35,908 nt of DNA. Source: an uncultured Erysipelotrichaceae bacterium (GTDB lineage: Bacteria; Bacillota_I; Bacilli_A; Erysipelotrichales; Coprobacillaceae). The translations under genes were made by a program, and so were the position numbers. Below, piece after piece: positions 1 to 8,370 of the stretch. The DNA lies in contig URQL01000003.1 in the NCBI GenBank assembly GCA_900550005.1, positions 1 through 35,908 of the forward strand. The letters run 5' to 3'. The notes below the pieces were generated by a model. The model was not told where the DNA came from, ran no database searches, and saw only the letters and a list, made by a program, of their open reading frames with translations. Positions within the stretch are counted from its first letter, which is position 1. Each line of letters begins with the position of its first letter.

Positions 1-123
1 AATAGGGTAAAAGAAATCTTAAAAAAGGATGCAATGATAAAACAATACAGAATCATAATGAAGTTAAAATGCCAATTAAAATATAAAGATTTTGAACATG
101 AATTCAAATTTAGTAAGATATAA
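1..123 (+). CDS. 3' end of an unrecognised gene (partial)
   Basis: Frame 1 is open from the first base to a TAA at 121-123, giving the last 40 residues of a protein that begins upstream of the window. The fragment is rich in Lys and Ile and ends FEHEFKFSKI. It shows no motif I recognise. The amino acid mix is ordinary for a coding region of this genome, but 40 open codons in AT-rich DNA is weak evidence. It could be the tail of a transposase-like or other basic protein. No terminator hairpin is obvious directly after it. Confidence 0.4.
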   Translation, partial: NRVKEILKKDAMIKQYRIIMKLKCQLKYKDFEHEFKFSKI

Positions 124-299
124 CAGTCATAGTCGAAATATTAAATATCAACATTTATCTAGGGTTAAATTTTATTAAAAACGTAATGTTACAAAAATTT
201 ATTATACGTAATCATATAAAATTGAATAAACAATAAAACAATATAAAATTTACAGAAATCAAAAAAAATAATATAAAAATTTTAAATAAATAAAATATA
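124..299. other. AT-rich intergenic stretch
   Basis: This stretch is very AT-rich with several A- and T-runs, and I see no coding potential or clear hairpin in it. It lies upstream of the promoter at 300-326. Confidence 0.4.
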
Positions 300-326
300 T
301 TGACAGTGATAAAAAATTATTATAAT
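300..326 (+). promoter_or_regulatory. SigA-type promoter
   Basis: TTGACA at 300-305 and TATAAT at 321-326 are both perfect hexamers, with a short 15-base spacer. The first downstream product is the hairpin-rich transcript ending at the terminator at 470-500. Confidence 0.6.
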
Positions 327-334
327 ATGGTATT

Positions 335-500
335 GTATTCAATCTTTGGGAGAGGGTGAATACAAAAGGGGGATTTAATTAAGAATTAATTAATACCTAT
401 TTTATAGAATATTTAACTTAAATAAATTTCAGGTGGTTATGTATAAAATTTTTATTAACCTGAACAATTAAAAAGTGGTAATTTAAGGTTACCACTTTTT
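335..500 (+). ncRNA. Candidate structured leader or small RNA
   Basis: Between the promoter at 300-326 and the terminator at 470-500 lies about 165 bases with four possible helices: GTATTC (335-340) with GAATAC (358-363), TTAATT (375-380) with AATTAA (384-389), CAGG..TTA (430-439) with TAACCTG (457-463), and the terminator itself. A tiny reading frame MYKIFINLNN (439-471) sits behind AGGTGG but overlaps the third helix. This could be a free small RNA or an attenuator for the HAD-like gene at 592. I recognise no riboswitch class in it: there is no T-box core, purine or SAM signature. Confidence 0.35.
470..500 (+). terminator. Intrinsic terminator (bidirectional shape)
   Basis: A perfect 12-base stem, AAAAAGTGGTAA (470-481) with TTACCACTTTTT (489-500), around a 7-base loop. 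It lies before the HAD-like gene, so it either ends the upstream RNA or acts as an attenuator. Confidence 0.75.
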
Positions 501-591
501 ATGTCGAATTATGTATAAATAAGTAAAACTATTTAGATTGAAGTACAAAGATAGACATGATAAGATTAATTTGTCGAACGGAGGTGTTCTA

Positions 592-1269
592 ATGCAAGCA
601 TTAATCGTTAATTATGATCAAGTTAGTACACAAATAACCCAATTAAATAAAAATGAAATCAATAAAATTAAGGAGTTTAAAAATAAGGGCAATTTAATTG
701 GAATGTATGTTGGTGATAAGAAAATAGATTGTCAAATTAAAAGTAGTGTGGATTTTATTATTCAGTCAAATGGTGTTTTATCTTTTAAAGAAGGTTATGA
801 TTATTTTGATTATGAACCTTTAAGCATTGATGAGATTAATCAAATTCTCTATTCATTAAGAGGTGATTTTAAAGTCGTAATTGATTCTAAAGATGGTTTT
901 TCAAAGAGTTGTTCACTTTATGATATTAAAAATTTAGAAAGCATAAAAAAGCAAATCGAAAAAAATTTTAGTGATTTAGTTAGTGTTAGTGAAGAGAATA
1001 ATCAACTTTTTATTTATTCTAAAAAATCAAATATCGATCGAGTTGTTGATCGGTTATGTGGAATAAAAAGATTAAATATAGATAATGTTTATGTATTAAC
1101 AGATAAGTATGAGGAATCGAAAATTAATTGTTGTGTAAACAATATTTATGTACTGAACGATAGTGATTATCCAATTGAAAATAAAGAAATATTTTATGTA
1201 GATGATATATTAGAATGTATGAACGATCTTTTAGAAGAACGTTCTTTTTTATTTACAAAATGTGAGTAA
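592..1269 (+). CDS. HAD-superfamily (Cof-like) protein lacking catalytic residues
   Basis: The product has 225 residues from ATG 592, chosen because GGAGGTG lies at 580-586; a TTG 54 bases upstream has no ribosome site. The layout follows Cof-type HAD phosphatases: a first beta strand (ALIVNYDQ, where DxDGT is expected), a helix, a second strand ending in MYVGDKK where TGRP is expected, then a cap-like IIQSNGV segment matching the usual ...ATNGA..., a late Lys region (SKKSN) and a strand YVLTDKYEE where FGDxxND is expected. The nucleophilic Asp, the TGR motif and the GDxxND acid pair are all altered, so phosphatase activity is unlikely. The family assignment is inferred from this pattern. It may be a binding or regulatory pseudoenzyme, or a decaying gene, although its reading frame is intact. 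Confidence 0.55.
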   Translation: MQALIVNYDQVSTQITQLNKNEINKIKEFKNKGNLIGMYVGDKKIDCQIKSSVDFIIQSNGVLSFKEGYDYFDYEPLSIDEINQILYSLRGDFKVVIDSKDGFSKSCSLYDIKNLESIKKQIEKNFSDLVSVSEENNQLFIYSKKSNIDRVVDRLCGIKRLNIDNVYVLTDKYEESKINCCVNNIYVLNDSDYPIENKEIFYVDDILECMNDLLEERSFLFTKCE

Positions 1270-1343
1270 TTTTGAAATAAAAATAGTATATAAATAAGAG
1301 GGGGAGGTAAAAAAAGTGTGATAAATTCACCATAAATTAGAGC

Positions 1344-1358
1344 AATTTCAGTGAAATT
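1344..1358. promoter_or_regulatory. Palindrome abutting the tatD promoter
   Basis: AATTTCA-G-TGAAATT is a perfect inverted repeat with 7-base arms. It ends on the first base of the -35 box at 1358, where a regulator could bind. No candidate protein is known. Confidence 0.3.
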
Positions 1359-1386
1359 TGACAAAAATTTAAGAATTTGTTATGAT
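1358..1386 (+). promoter_or_regulatory. Extended -10 SigA promoter for tatD
   Basis: TTGACA at 1358-1363, a 17-base spacer, then TGtTATGAT with TATGAT at 1381-1386. The predicted start near 1393 leaves only about 13 bases before the ATG at 1406, barely room for the ribosome site. Confidence 0.8.
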
Positions 1387-1405
1387 GTAGCGCGAGGTGA
1401 GTTAT

Positions 1406-2164
1406 ATGTATTTTGATACCCATTGTCATTTAAATAGTGAAGAATTGTATGGTCAACTTGATGAATATATCAATCATGCTTTATCAAATGGTGTGGATAG
1501 AATGATGGTTGTTGGCTACGATCTACCATCAAGTAGAAGAGCTGTAGAAATTGCGAGTCAATATGATTTTATTTATGCTGCAGTTGGAATTGGACCAAAT
1601 GATTGTTTAAATACAACGGATGAAGATTTGTTAGAAATCGATCAAATGCTAACTCACGAGAAAGTAGTTGCATTAGGAGAAGTAGGTTTAGATTATTATT
1701 GGGATGATGTTCCTAAAGATAAACAACAAGAAGTATTTAGAAAACAAATTGAACTTTCTAAAAAGCATAACGTGCCTCTTGTTATTCATGCTAGAGATGC
1801 TTTAGCTGATACCTACGACTTTTTAAAGGCTGGTCAACATTTTGGTATTATGCATTGTTATAGTGGGAGCGTAGAAATGGCGCAAAGATTTATTGATTTA
1901 GGATTCTACATTTCATTAGCTGGACCTGTAACTTTTAAAAATGCAAGAGTACCTAAAGAAGTAGCCAAAAATATTGATATTAATAAATTGTTGATTGAGA
2001 CGGACTGTCCTTATTTAACACCTCATCCATATCGAGGAAAGTTGAATGAGCCTGCAAATGTTATGTATATTGCCATGGAGATTGCAAATTTGAAATCTAT
2101 GGAAATAGAAGACGTTGCTAGAATCACAACGTTTAATGCCAAAAGAGTGCTTGGTATTAAATAA
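1406..2164 (+). CDS. tatD: TatD family metal-dependent hydrolase (DNase)
   Basis: The 252-residue TIM-barrel hydrolase uses divalent metals. TatD-family enzymes act as 3' to 5' exonucleases in DNA repair, and the product should be cytosolic. Visible metal ligands are HxH (H6, H8), E92 in GEVGLDY, H128 in VIHAR, H150 in HCYSG and D200 in IETDCPYL. The usual GxHPxD loop reads GIGPND here, so its His is replaced. The start is ATG 1406, because GAGGTGA at 1394-1400 is its ribosome site; the in-frame GTG at 1397 lies inside that site. It is followed 14 bases later by the yabE-like gene, as in the Bacillus yabD-yabE order. No metS is seen upstream. Confidence 0.92.
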   Translation: MYFDTHCHLNSEELYGQLDEYINHALSNGVDRMMVVGYDLPSSRRAVEIASQYDFIYAAVGIGPNDCLNTTDEDLLEIDQMLTHEKVVALGEVGLDYYWDDVPKDKQQEVFRKQIELSKKHNVPLVIHARDALADTYDFLKAGQHFGIMHCYSGSVEMAQRFIDLGFYISLAGPVTFKNARVPKEVAKNIDINKLLIETDCPYLTPHPYRGKLNEPANVMYIAMEIANLKSMEIEDVARITTFNAKRVLGIK

Positions 2165-2178
2165 GGAGGAAAATTGAG

Positions 2179-3075
2179 ATGAAAGTTATTGTTGAAAAAA
2201 TGAGCGAGGTAGACTCGAGAATTAAGATGTTATTATTAGTTGCATTTGCCTATTTTGGTTTATCATTTGGATTTAACCACGTTGAAGCAATGACAACTTT
2301 GGAAAATTATACACCTGCTATTAATGTTATGATCAAAGATGGGACAAATGAAGTAGTAGGGCAATTGGTAAAACAATCTACAGCAAAAAATATTATTGAA
2401 GATTTAGGAATCGTTTTAAATGATGAAGATTACTTAAATTTAGATGATAATGCTTTAGTAGAAGATTATCAAACGATTGAAATTCATCGAATTACTTATA
2501 AAGAAGAAGTGAAGGAAGAAGAAATTCCTTTTGATACAATAAAGACAGGTGATGTAAGTGATGATGCAGATGTAGAAATCACTACAGTAGGTCAAAATGG
2601 ATTAAAAAATTGTACTTACCGTATTCGTTTAGATGATAATAATGAAGTAAGTAGAGAATTAATTAAAGAAGAAGTAACAAAAGAACCAATTAGTCAAGTT
2701 GAAAATTATACAGATCCAAATGTATTTACAGGACGTTTAACAACTTATGGTGGAGATTGTTCTGGATGCACAGGTAGAACAGCTTCAGGTGTTACATTAA
2801 ATGCAAATGGTGCTAATGGTTCAGGTAGTGCACAAGTTTATTATAATGGTGGATGGTATTATGTTTTAGCGGCAGATGCTTCTATCCCATTTGGTACTAT
2901 AATAGAAATTAGTAACCATAATTTAAATCTTCCAGATGTTATTTATGGTGTCGTATTAGATCGTGGAGGAGCAATTAATGGCGGTAACATTGATATCTTC
3001 TATGGTCAGCAGTCAGGAGTACGCTTCTTTAGTGGAGGAACTTCTTACAATACAACCTTTAGGATTGTAGGTTAA
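2179..3075 (+). CDS. YabE-like cell-wall protein: DUF348, G5 and 3D domains
   Basis: The 298-residue protein is exported or membrane-anchored. A hydrophobic segment at about residues 17-34 follows a charged N-terminus. A ubiquitin-like DUF348 unit comes next (about 46-105), then a G5 region (about 105-185) and a C-terminal 3D domain with the aspartates of AADAS, VLDRGG and NIDIFYG. Proteins of this YabE/RpfB/YuiC class remodel peptidoglycan, and the 3D domain resembles lytic transglycosylase folds. Only one DUF348 copy is present, against three in B. subtilis YabE. The 3D domain carries a CSGC pair near its start that could form a disulfide. The gene has a strong site (AAGGAGG at 2163-2169), follows tatD closely and ends at a hairpin. 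Confidence 0.8.
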   Translation: MKVIVEKMSEVDSRIKMLLLVAFAYFGLSFGFNHVEAMTTLENYTPAINVMIKDGTNEVVGQLVKQSTAKNIIEDLGIVLNDEDYLNLDDNALVEDYQTIEIHRITYKEEVKEEEIPFDTIKTGDVSDDADVEITTVGQNGLKNCTYRIRLDDNNEVSRELIKEEVTKEPISQVENYTDPNVFTGRLTTYGGDCSGCTGRTASGVTLNANGANGSGSAQVYYNGGWYYVLAADASIPFGTIIEISNHNLNLPDVIYGVVLDRGGAINGGNIDIFYGQQSGVRFFSGGTSYNTTFRIVG

Positions 3076-3088
3076 TTGAATTAAGATA

Positions 3089-3121
3089 GGGAAAAACTGA
3101 GTTTTTTGACTCAGCTTTTCC
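3089..3121 (+). terminator. Terminator after the yabE-like gene
   Basis: CTGAG (3097-3101) pairs with CTCAG (3110-3114), extended by GGGAAAA pairing with TTTTCC. The T-tract afterwards is weak. Confidence 0.65.
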
Positions 3122-3129
3122 TGTTTCTA

Positions 3130-3157
3130 TTGAATTTTATTAGATAAGCACTATAAT
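3130..3157 (+). promoter_or_regulatory. Promoter of the mnmG operon
   Basis: TTGAAT at 3130-3135, a 16-base spacer and TATAAT at 3152-3157. It lies 25 bases upstream of the mnmG start. Confidence 0.65.
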
Positions 3158-3182
3158 TAATAAAGTTAGGAGGGATGAGTAG

Positions 3183-5042
3183 ATGTATGATGTTATTGTC
3201 GTAGGAGGAGGACATGCCGGTATTGAAGCATGTTTAGCTTCAGCACGAATGGGATATAAAACACTTTTAGTTACATCTAATTTTAGTAATGTTGGAAATC
3301 TTCCATGTAATACTTCAATTGGAGGACCAGCCAAGGGGATAATTGTTAGAGAAATTGATGCTTTAGGTGGACAAATGGGTAGAAGTGCTGATGCTACTTA
3401 TTTACAACTTAAGATGTTAAATACAGCTAAAGGTCCAGGGGTACAATCATTAAGAGCACAAGCAGATAAAAGAGTTTATCCTCGTTATATGCAAAATGTT
3501 TTAAAAAAACAAGAAAACTTAGATATTTTAGAAGGAATGGTTGAAGATTTAATTGTTGAAGATCAAAAAGTTAAAGGAATTAAATTAGAAGATGGTAAAC
3601 CTATTGAGTCAACCTGCGTTATTCTTACAACAGGAACTTATTTAAAATCAGAAATTTTAGTAGGAGATCAAAAAACACCAAGTGGACCAGATAAACAAAG
3701 ACAATCACTTTATTTATCAGATCGTTTAGCAGATTTAGGATTTACAATTCAAAGATTAAAAACAGGAACACCACCACGTGTTGAAATTAATAGTATTGAT
3801 TATTCAAAAACAACATTACAACCAGGAACAGATGCGAAATTATCTTTTAGTTTTGAAACACATGATTATGTTCCAATTGAACAACAAACACCTTGTTATT
3901 TAACTTATACAAATGAAAGAACGCATAAAATCATTCGTGATAATTTACATAGATCAAGTATGTATTCAGGAATTGTTAAAGGAATTGGACCTCGCTATTG
4001 TCCATCTATTGAAGATAAAGTCGTTCGTTTTAGTGATCGTCCACAACATCAAATTTTCTTAGAACCTGAATCAAAAGAAATGAATTCAATCTATGTTCAA
4101 GGATTTTCTACTTCATTACCTCATGATGTTCAAGAAGAAATGATTAGAACAATACCAGGATTAGAAAATTGTGTTATCTTAAAATATGCTTATGCAATTG
4201 AATACGATGCGATTGATCCTATTCAATTGTGGCCATCATTAGAAACTAAAATTGTTAAAAATTTATTTACTGCAGGTCAAATTAATGGAACAAGTGGTTA
4301 TGAAGAAGCTGCGGCTCAAGGATTGATTGCTGGAATTAATGCCGTGCAAAAAATTAGACAAGAAAAACCACTTATCTTAGGTCGTGATGAAGCTTACACA
4401 GGGGTTATGATCGATGATTTAGTTACAAAAGGGACAAAAGAACCTTATCGAATGCTTACATCAAGAGCAGAATATCGTTTACTTTTAAGACATGATAACG
4501 CGGATGTTCGTTTAAGAAAACATGGCCATGATGTTGGTTTAGTGAGTGATGATGTATATGAACGCTATGAACAAAAACAAAAACATATTCATGATGAAAT
4601 TCATCGATTAGAAGAAATTCGTTTTACACCAAAACATGAAATCAATGATTTAATTGAATCATTGGGATCTACACGTCTAAATGAAGGAATTAGTGCGAAA
4701 GCATTAATTCAAAGACCACAATTATCTTATCAAGCTATTATGCCTTATATTGATGCACCAAATTTAACAGAAGAAGAAATTGTTGATATCAATATTGAAA
4801 TCAAGTACGCTGGATATATAGAAAAAGCACGTAGACAAGTAGAAAAACAAAGAAAAATGGAAGAAAAAGTGATTCCAGATGATATTGATTATGAAGATAT
4901 AAATAATTTAGCTTTAGAAGCAAAACAAAAATTATCAAAAATCAGACCATTAACAGTAGGGCAAGCAAGCCGTATTTCAGGGATCAATCCAGCGGATATT
5001 TCTGTATTATTAATTTATTTAAAACAATATTATAAACAATAA
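3183..5042 (+). CDS. mnmG: tRNA uridine-5-carboxymethylaminomethyl modification enzyme MnmG (GidA)
   Basis: The FAD-dependent partner of MnmE adds the cmnm5 group to U34 of certain tRNAs. At 619 residues it is full length. The FAD-binding GGGHAG occupies residues 8-13, the PCN motif with a catalytic-type Cys is at 41-43, and the second conserved Cys is C273 in RYCPSIEDK. The C-terminal helical region (about 545-619), which recognises MnmE and tRNA, is present. Ribosome site AGGAGGG at 3168-3174 supports ATG 3183. It heads the mnmG-rsmG-noc run typical of the replication-origin region. mnmE is not next to it here. Confidence 0.97.
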   Translation: MYDVIVVGGGHAGIEACLASARMGYKTLLVTSNFSNVGNLPCNTSIGGPAKGIIVREIDALGGQMGRSADATYLQLKMLNTAKGPGVQSLRAQADKRVYPRYMQNVLKKQENLDILEGMVEDLIVEDQKVKGIKLEDGKPIESTCVILTTGTYLKSEILVGDQKTPSGPDKQRQSLYLSDRLADLGFTIQRLKTGTPPRVEINSIDYSKTTLQPGTDAKLSFSFETHDYVPIEQQTPCYLTYTNERTHKIIRDNLHRSSMYSGIVKGIGPRYCPSIEDKVVRFSDRPQHQIFLEPESKEMNSIYVQGFSTSLPHDVQEEMIRTIPGLENCVILKYAYAIEYDAIDPIQLWPSLETKIVKNLFTAGQINGTSGYEEAAAQGLIAGINAVQKIRQEKPLILGRDEAYTGVMIDDLVTKGTKEPYRMLTSRAEYRLLLRHDNADVRLRKHGHDVGLVSDDVYERYEQKQKHIHDEIHRLEEIRFTPKHEINDLIESLGSTRLNEGISAKALIQRPQLSYQAIMPYIDAPNLTEEEIVDINIEIKYAGYIEKARRQVEKQRKMEEKVIPDDIDYEDINNLALEAKQKLSKIRPLTVGQASRISGINPADISVLLIYLKQYYKQ

Positions 5043-5053
5043 GGAAATAAAAT

Positions 5054-5761
5054 ATGAATATTGATACGTTTATTGAACAATTAAAATTAAAAGGAATTGA
5101 ATTAAATGATCGACAATTAGATCAATTTGAAAAATATTATGAATTGTTAGTGGAATGGAATAAAAAAATGAATTTAACAAATATTACGAATAAAGAAGAT
5201 GTTTATTTAAAACATTTCTATGATTCTTTAACTTTATCTTTTTTTCATCCATTAAGTGATCAACATATTTGTGATATTGGAGCTGGAGCTGGTTTTCCAT
5301 CTATCCCTTTAAAAATCGTTTATCCTAATATTAAGGTGACTATTGTAGATTCATTAAATAAAAGAATTATATTTTTAAATAAATTGATTGAAGAACTTCA
5401 ATTAGAAAATGTGGAAGCCATTGCTTCAAGAGCGGAAGAATATGCACTCGATCATCGAGAAGCATTTGATATTGTGAGTGCTCGAGCAGTTGCACGTTTG
5501 AATATTCTAGATGAATTATGTCTTCCTTTAACAAAAGTGAGTGGATATTTCATTACTTTAAAAGGAGCACAAGGAACTCTTGAATTAGAGGAATGTAAGC
5601 AAGGAATTTCTAAACTAGGTGGAAAAGTTGAAAATATTCAGGCTTTTACTTTACCTGGTCATGATGATCAAAGAGTAAACATCTATATTAAAAAAATAAG
5701 TAAAACACCAACAAAATATCCAAGAATGTTTGCGAAAATAAAGAAAAGTCCATTAAAATAG
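5054..5761 (+). CDS. rsmG: 16S rRNA (guanine-527-N7) methyltransferase RsmG (GidB)
   Basis: The 235-residue SAM-dependent methyltransferase modifies G527 of 16S rRNA. The SAM-binding loop DIGAGAGFP is at 74-82, followed by the FPSIPLKI helix and the later ARAVA motif (near 142-146) typical of the family. The gene starts 11 bases after mnmG with GGAAAT as a weak ribosome site, so it is probably translated from the mnmG transcript. The Lys-rich C-terminus is ordinary for the family. Confidence 0.96.
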   Translation: MNIDTFIEQLKLKGIELNDRQLDQFEKYYELLVEWNKKMNLTNITNKEDVYLKHFYDSLTLSFFHPLSDQHICDIGAGAGFPSIPLKIVYPNIKVTIVDSLNKRIIFLNKLIEELQLENVEAIASRAEEYALDHREAFDIVSARAVARLNILDELCLPLTKVSGYFITLKGAQGTLELEECKQGISKLGGKVENIQAFTLPGHDDQRVNIYIKKISKTPTKYPRMFAKIKKSPLK

Positions 5762-5770
5762 GGGGTAGCT

Positions 5771-6547
5771 ATGAGCGAAAAGAATTTACAAATGATCGAT
5801 ATAGAATATATTGTACCAAACCTAAACCAACCAAGAACTTATTTTGATAATGATGCAATTAATGAATTAGCACAATCAATTAAAGAAAATGGTTTGATTC
5901 AACCGATTGTCGTTCGCCCTATTGAATTAGGACAATACGAGATCGTTGCAGGCGAAAGAAGATATCGTGCTTGTCAAAAAGCAATGATGGAAACGATACC
6001 TTGTATTGTTGAAGAATATGATGATGCTAAACTTGCACAAGTAGCTATTATTGAAAATATTCAACGTGAAAATCTAACACCTATTGAAGAAGCTACAGCT
6101 TATCAAAAATTAATGGAAACTTATCATTACACACAACAAGAAATTGCTTTGCAAGTTGGGAAAAAACAATCGACAATTGCTAATAAATTACGATTATTAA
6201 AGTTACCTCAAAAAGTACAAGACGCAATTAAGAACAGAGAAATAACAGAAAGACATGCTAGAGCGTTATTATCTCTACCAGATGCTTCTTCCCAAATTAA
6301 AACATTAAATAAAGTTGTAAAAAAAGGTTTAAATGTTAAACAAACAGAAGAATTAATTACTAAAGATAGACAAGACAAAATTAAAAAAGCGCCTAAAAGA
6401 GGTATTTCACAACATATAAAATTAGCAATCAATACAGTTAAACAGGCTGTGGATATGGTACATAAAACTGGGATTGATTTAACACTTGATGAAAGCGATC
6501 AAGATGAGTATTATGTAATGACAATTAAAATTAAAAAAAATAAGTAA
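5771..6547 (+). CDS. noc: Nucleoid occlusion-type ParB paralogue (Noc) without N-terminal membrane helix
   Basis: The 258-residue ParB/Noc family CTPase binds DNA. GERRYR (61-66) and ENIQREN (95-101) form the CTP-binding part, and the helix-turn-helix lies at about 119-146 with the sequence KKQSTIANKLRLLKLP. That sequence is close to B. subtilis Noc and unlike ParB, which has Arg in place of the Gln. It follows rsmG as in Bacillus. Known Noc proteins begin with a short amphipathic helix that attaches DNA to the membrane. Here the protein begins MSEKNLQMID, right at the first ParB-fold strand. The rsmG stop codon (5759-5761) is an in-frame stop 12 bases upstream, so no longer start exists. DNA binding should be intact, but membrane tethering is doubtful. 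Confidence 0.85.
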   Translation: MSEKNLQMIDIEYIVPNLNQPRTYFDNDAINELAQSIKENGLIQPIVVRPIELGQYEIVAGERRYRACQKAMMETIPCIVEEYDDAKLAQVAIIENIQRENLTPIEEATAYQKLMETYHYTQQEIALQVGKKQSTIANKLRLLKLPQKVQDAIKNREITERHARALLSLPDASSQIKTLNKVVKKGLNVKQTEELITKDRQDKIKKAPKRGISQHIKLAINTVKQAVDMVHKTGIDLTLDESDQDEYYVMTIKIKKNK

Positions 6548-6549
6548 AC

Positions 6550-6577
6550 AAGAGGTCGAAAAAAGCGACTTCTTTTA
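6550..6577 (+). terminator. Terminator after noc
   Basis: AAGAGGTCG (6550-6558) pairs with CGACTTCTT (6566-6574) with one G-T pair and is followed by TTT. It separates mnmG-rsmG-noc from parAB. Confidence 0.75.
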
Positions 6578-6615
6578 AATTTTTATCAAAAATTGTAAGT
6601 AAGATAATTATTTTA

Positions 6616-6624
6616 TGCTATAAT
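6616..6624 (+). promoter_or_regulatory. Extended -10 promoter of parA-parB
   Basis: TGcTATAAT with TATAAT at 6619-6624. The nearest -35-like TTGTAA (6593-6598) is 20 bases away, so the extended -10 probably carries recognition. The leader to parA is about 90 bases long with no clear structure. Confidence 0.6.
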
Positions 6625-6722
6625 GTCTTAGAGTAGTTTTCTACAAAGGGAAATGAAAGTAAGAAAGAATTTATCTTTTTAAAGATTATATAATAGAAAA
6701 AATAGAGAAAGGAAGAAAAGCG

Positions 6723-7496
6723 ATGGGAAAGGTTATTTCTATCACTAACCAAAAAGGTGGTGTAGGTAAAACAACAACAAGTGTAAACTTAGCCGCAGGG
6801 CTAGCTTATTTGAATAAAAAAGTGCTAATGATCGATATTGATCCCCAAGCTAATGCGACACAAGGTATTGGGGTAGATCGTATGCAAATTACTGGTACAA
6901 CTTATGATGTCATTGTTGGCGATAAGGAAATTAAGGATGTAACATTAAAAACAGAGGTACCAAGATTATCTGTTGTTCCAGCTAGTACAGATCTTGCTAC
7001 AGCAGACATTGAATTATCAGAGTTAAAAAGTGGACGTGAATTAAGATTAAAAGAAAAATTAAAAAAAATTAAGAAAAATTATGATTATATTATCATTGAT
7101 TGTCCACCATCATTAGGGTTATTGAATAGAAATGCTTTGGCAGCGAGTGATTCGGTTTTGATCCCTGTACAATGTGAATATTATGCACTTGAAGGATTAA
7201 CACAATTATTAAGCACAATTAAATTTATACAGGATTCGTTCAATCCAAAGTTATCTATCGAAGGTGTACTTTTAACAATGTTAGATCAACGCACTAACTT
7301 AGGTGTTGAAGTATCACAAGAAGTAAGAAAATATTTTAGAGAAAAAGTATATAAAACTTTTATTCCTAGAAATGTTAAATTATCTGAAGCACCATCTGAA
7401 GGAAAATGTATTTATGATTATGATAAAAATTCAGAAGGCGCTAAAGCATATGCAAATTTATCAAAGGAAGTGATTGTAAGAAATGGTGGCAAGTAA
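6723..7496 (+). CDS. parA: Chromosome partitioning ATPase ParA (Soj)
   Basis: This is a 257-residue deviant-Walker ATPase. NQKGGVGKTT holds the P-loop with the signature Lys (residues 9-18), DIDPQANATQG (38-48) is the Walker A' region, and IIIDCPPSLG is Walker B. It binds DNA nonspecifically as an ATP dimer, works with ParB in origin segregation and, in Bacillus, influences DnaA. There is no N-terminal regulatory helix-turn-helix, so it is the chromosomal (type Ib-like short) form. Ribosome site AAAGGAAG lies just upstream. The gene overlaps parB by 14 bases. Confidence 0.96.
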   Translation: MGKVISITNQKGGVGKTTTSVNLAAGLAYLNKKVLMIDIDPQANATQGIGVDRMQITGTTYDVIVGDKEIKDVTLKTEVPRLSVVPASTDLATADIELSELKSGRELRLKEKLKKIKKNYDYIIIDCPPSLGLLNRNALAASDSVLIPVQCEYYALEGLTQLLSTIKFIQDSFNPKLSIEGVLLTMLDQRTNLGVEVSQEVRKYFREKVYKTFIPRNVKLSEAPSEGKCIYDYDKNSEGAKAYANLSKEVIVRNGGK

Positions 7497-8370
7497 AAAG
7501 AAAACAACTTCTAAAAAAGGATTAAAAAAAGGTTTAGATGATATTTTTGGTGGAGATTTAACTTCTTTTATTGATGATATTGAAAAAAATAGTCATCAAT
7601 CTTCACAAATTAGTGTGCCAATTGATCAAATACAACCTAACCCATATCAACCTAGACGTTTATTTGATGAAGAAAAGTTAGATGAACTTGCTTTATCAAT
7701 TCAACAACATGGCATCTTTACACCTTTGATTTTAAAAGAAACAATGCAAGGGTATTATATCGTTGCTGGTGAAAGACGTTATCGAGCTGCAAAAATAGCT
7801 AAATTACAAGAAGTACCAGCCATTATTGTTGATTTTAATGATGATCAAATGATGGAAATTGCATTATTAGAAAATATTCAAAGAGAAAATTTAAATGCTA
7901 TTGAAGAAGCACAAGCTTATTCAACTATGATGCAAAGATTAGAATTAACTCAAGAACAACTTGCTAATCGTGTGGGTAAATCAAGAACACATATTACAAA
8001 TACATTAAGATTATTACAATTACCAAAAGTGGTACAAGACTATGTCTTAGAAGGTAAATTATCTATGGGTCATGTTCGTGCATTAATCACGTTAGATGAA
8101 AACAAAGCTATAGAAATTGCTAATCGCGCAATTGATCAACAATTGTCTGTAAGAGATGTCGAAAATATTGTTAGAGGAATTGAGTTAAGCAAAAACAATA
8201 AAAAGAAAATTAAACCAGCTAAAGATCCACAATTCGTCTATGCTGAAGGATTAATTAGAAAAAAATTCAGAACAAAAGTAAAAATTGAAAATCAAACTGT
8301 AACAATGAAATTCACAGATGTAGATGATTTAAATCGTTTACTTGAATTAATGGGAGTTATCGAAGAATAA
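7483..8370 (+). CDS. parB: Chromosome partitioning protein ParB (Spo0J)
   Basis: The 295-residue ParB CTPase loads at parS and spreads as a clamp. The N-terminal Lys-rich segment with LKKGLDDIFGG (14-24) is the ParA-stimulating region. GERRYR (96-101) and ENIQREN (130-136) bind CTP. The helix-turn-helix VGKSRTHITNTLRLLQLP (164-181) has the Arg expected for parS recognition rather than the Gln of Noc. The C-terminal dimer domain is present. The start overlaps parA, indicating translational coupling; the ribosome site AAAGGAAG at 7463-7470 is rather distant. I saw no canonical parS site in the window by eye. Confidence 0.96.
   Translation: MVASKKKTTSKKGLKKGLDDIFGGDLTSFIDDIEKNSHQSSQISVPIDQIQPNPYQPRRLFDEEKLDELALSIQQHGIFTPLILKETMQGYYIVAGERRYRAAKIAKLQEVPAIIVDFNDDQMMEIALLENIQRENLNAIEEAQAYSTMMQRLELTQEQLANRVGKSRTHITNTLRLLQLPKVVQDYVLEGKLSMGHVRALITLDENKAIEIANRAIDQQLSVRDVENIVRGIELSKNNKKKIKPAKDPQFVYAEGLIRKKFRTKVKIENQTVTMKFTDVDDLNRLLELMGVIEE

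Noticed and set aside
1305..1323. GGGGGAGGT followed by GTG TGA as a gene start
   Set aside because: The frame stops after one codon. It may be a relic, but there is no support for a gene.
3140..3334. Minus-strand open frame opposite the mnmG start
   Set aside because: It is a shadow of the conserved MnmG N-terminus, with no ribosome site or family.
3772..3783. CACGTG within mnmG as a parS site
   Set aside because: Only the central six bases fit. The flanks do not match TGTTTCACGTGAAACA, and the stretch encodes the conserved TGTPPRVE of MnmG.
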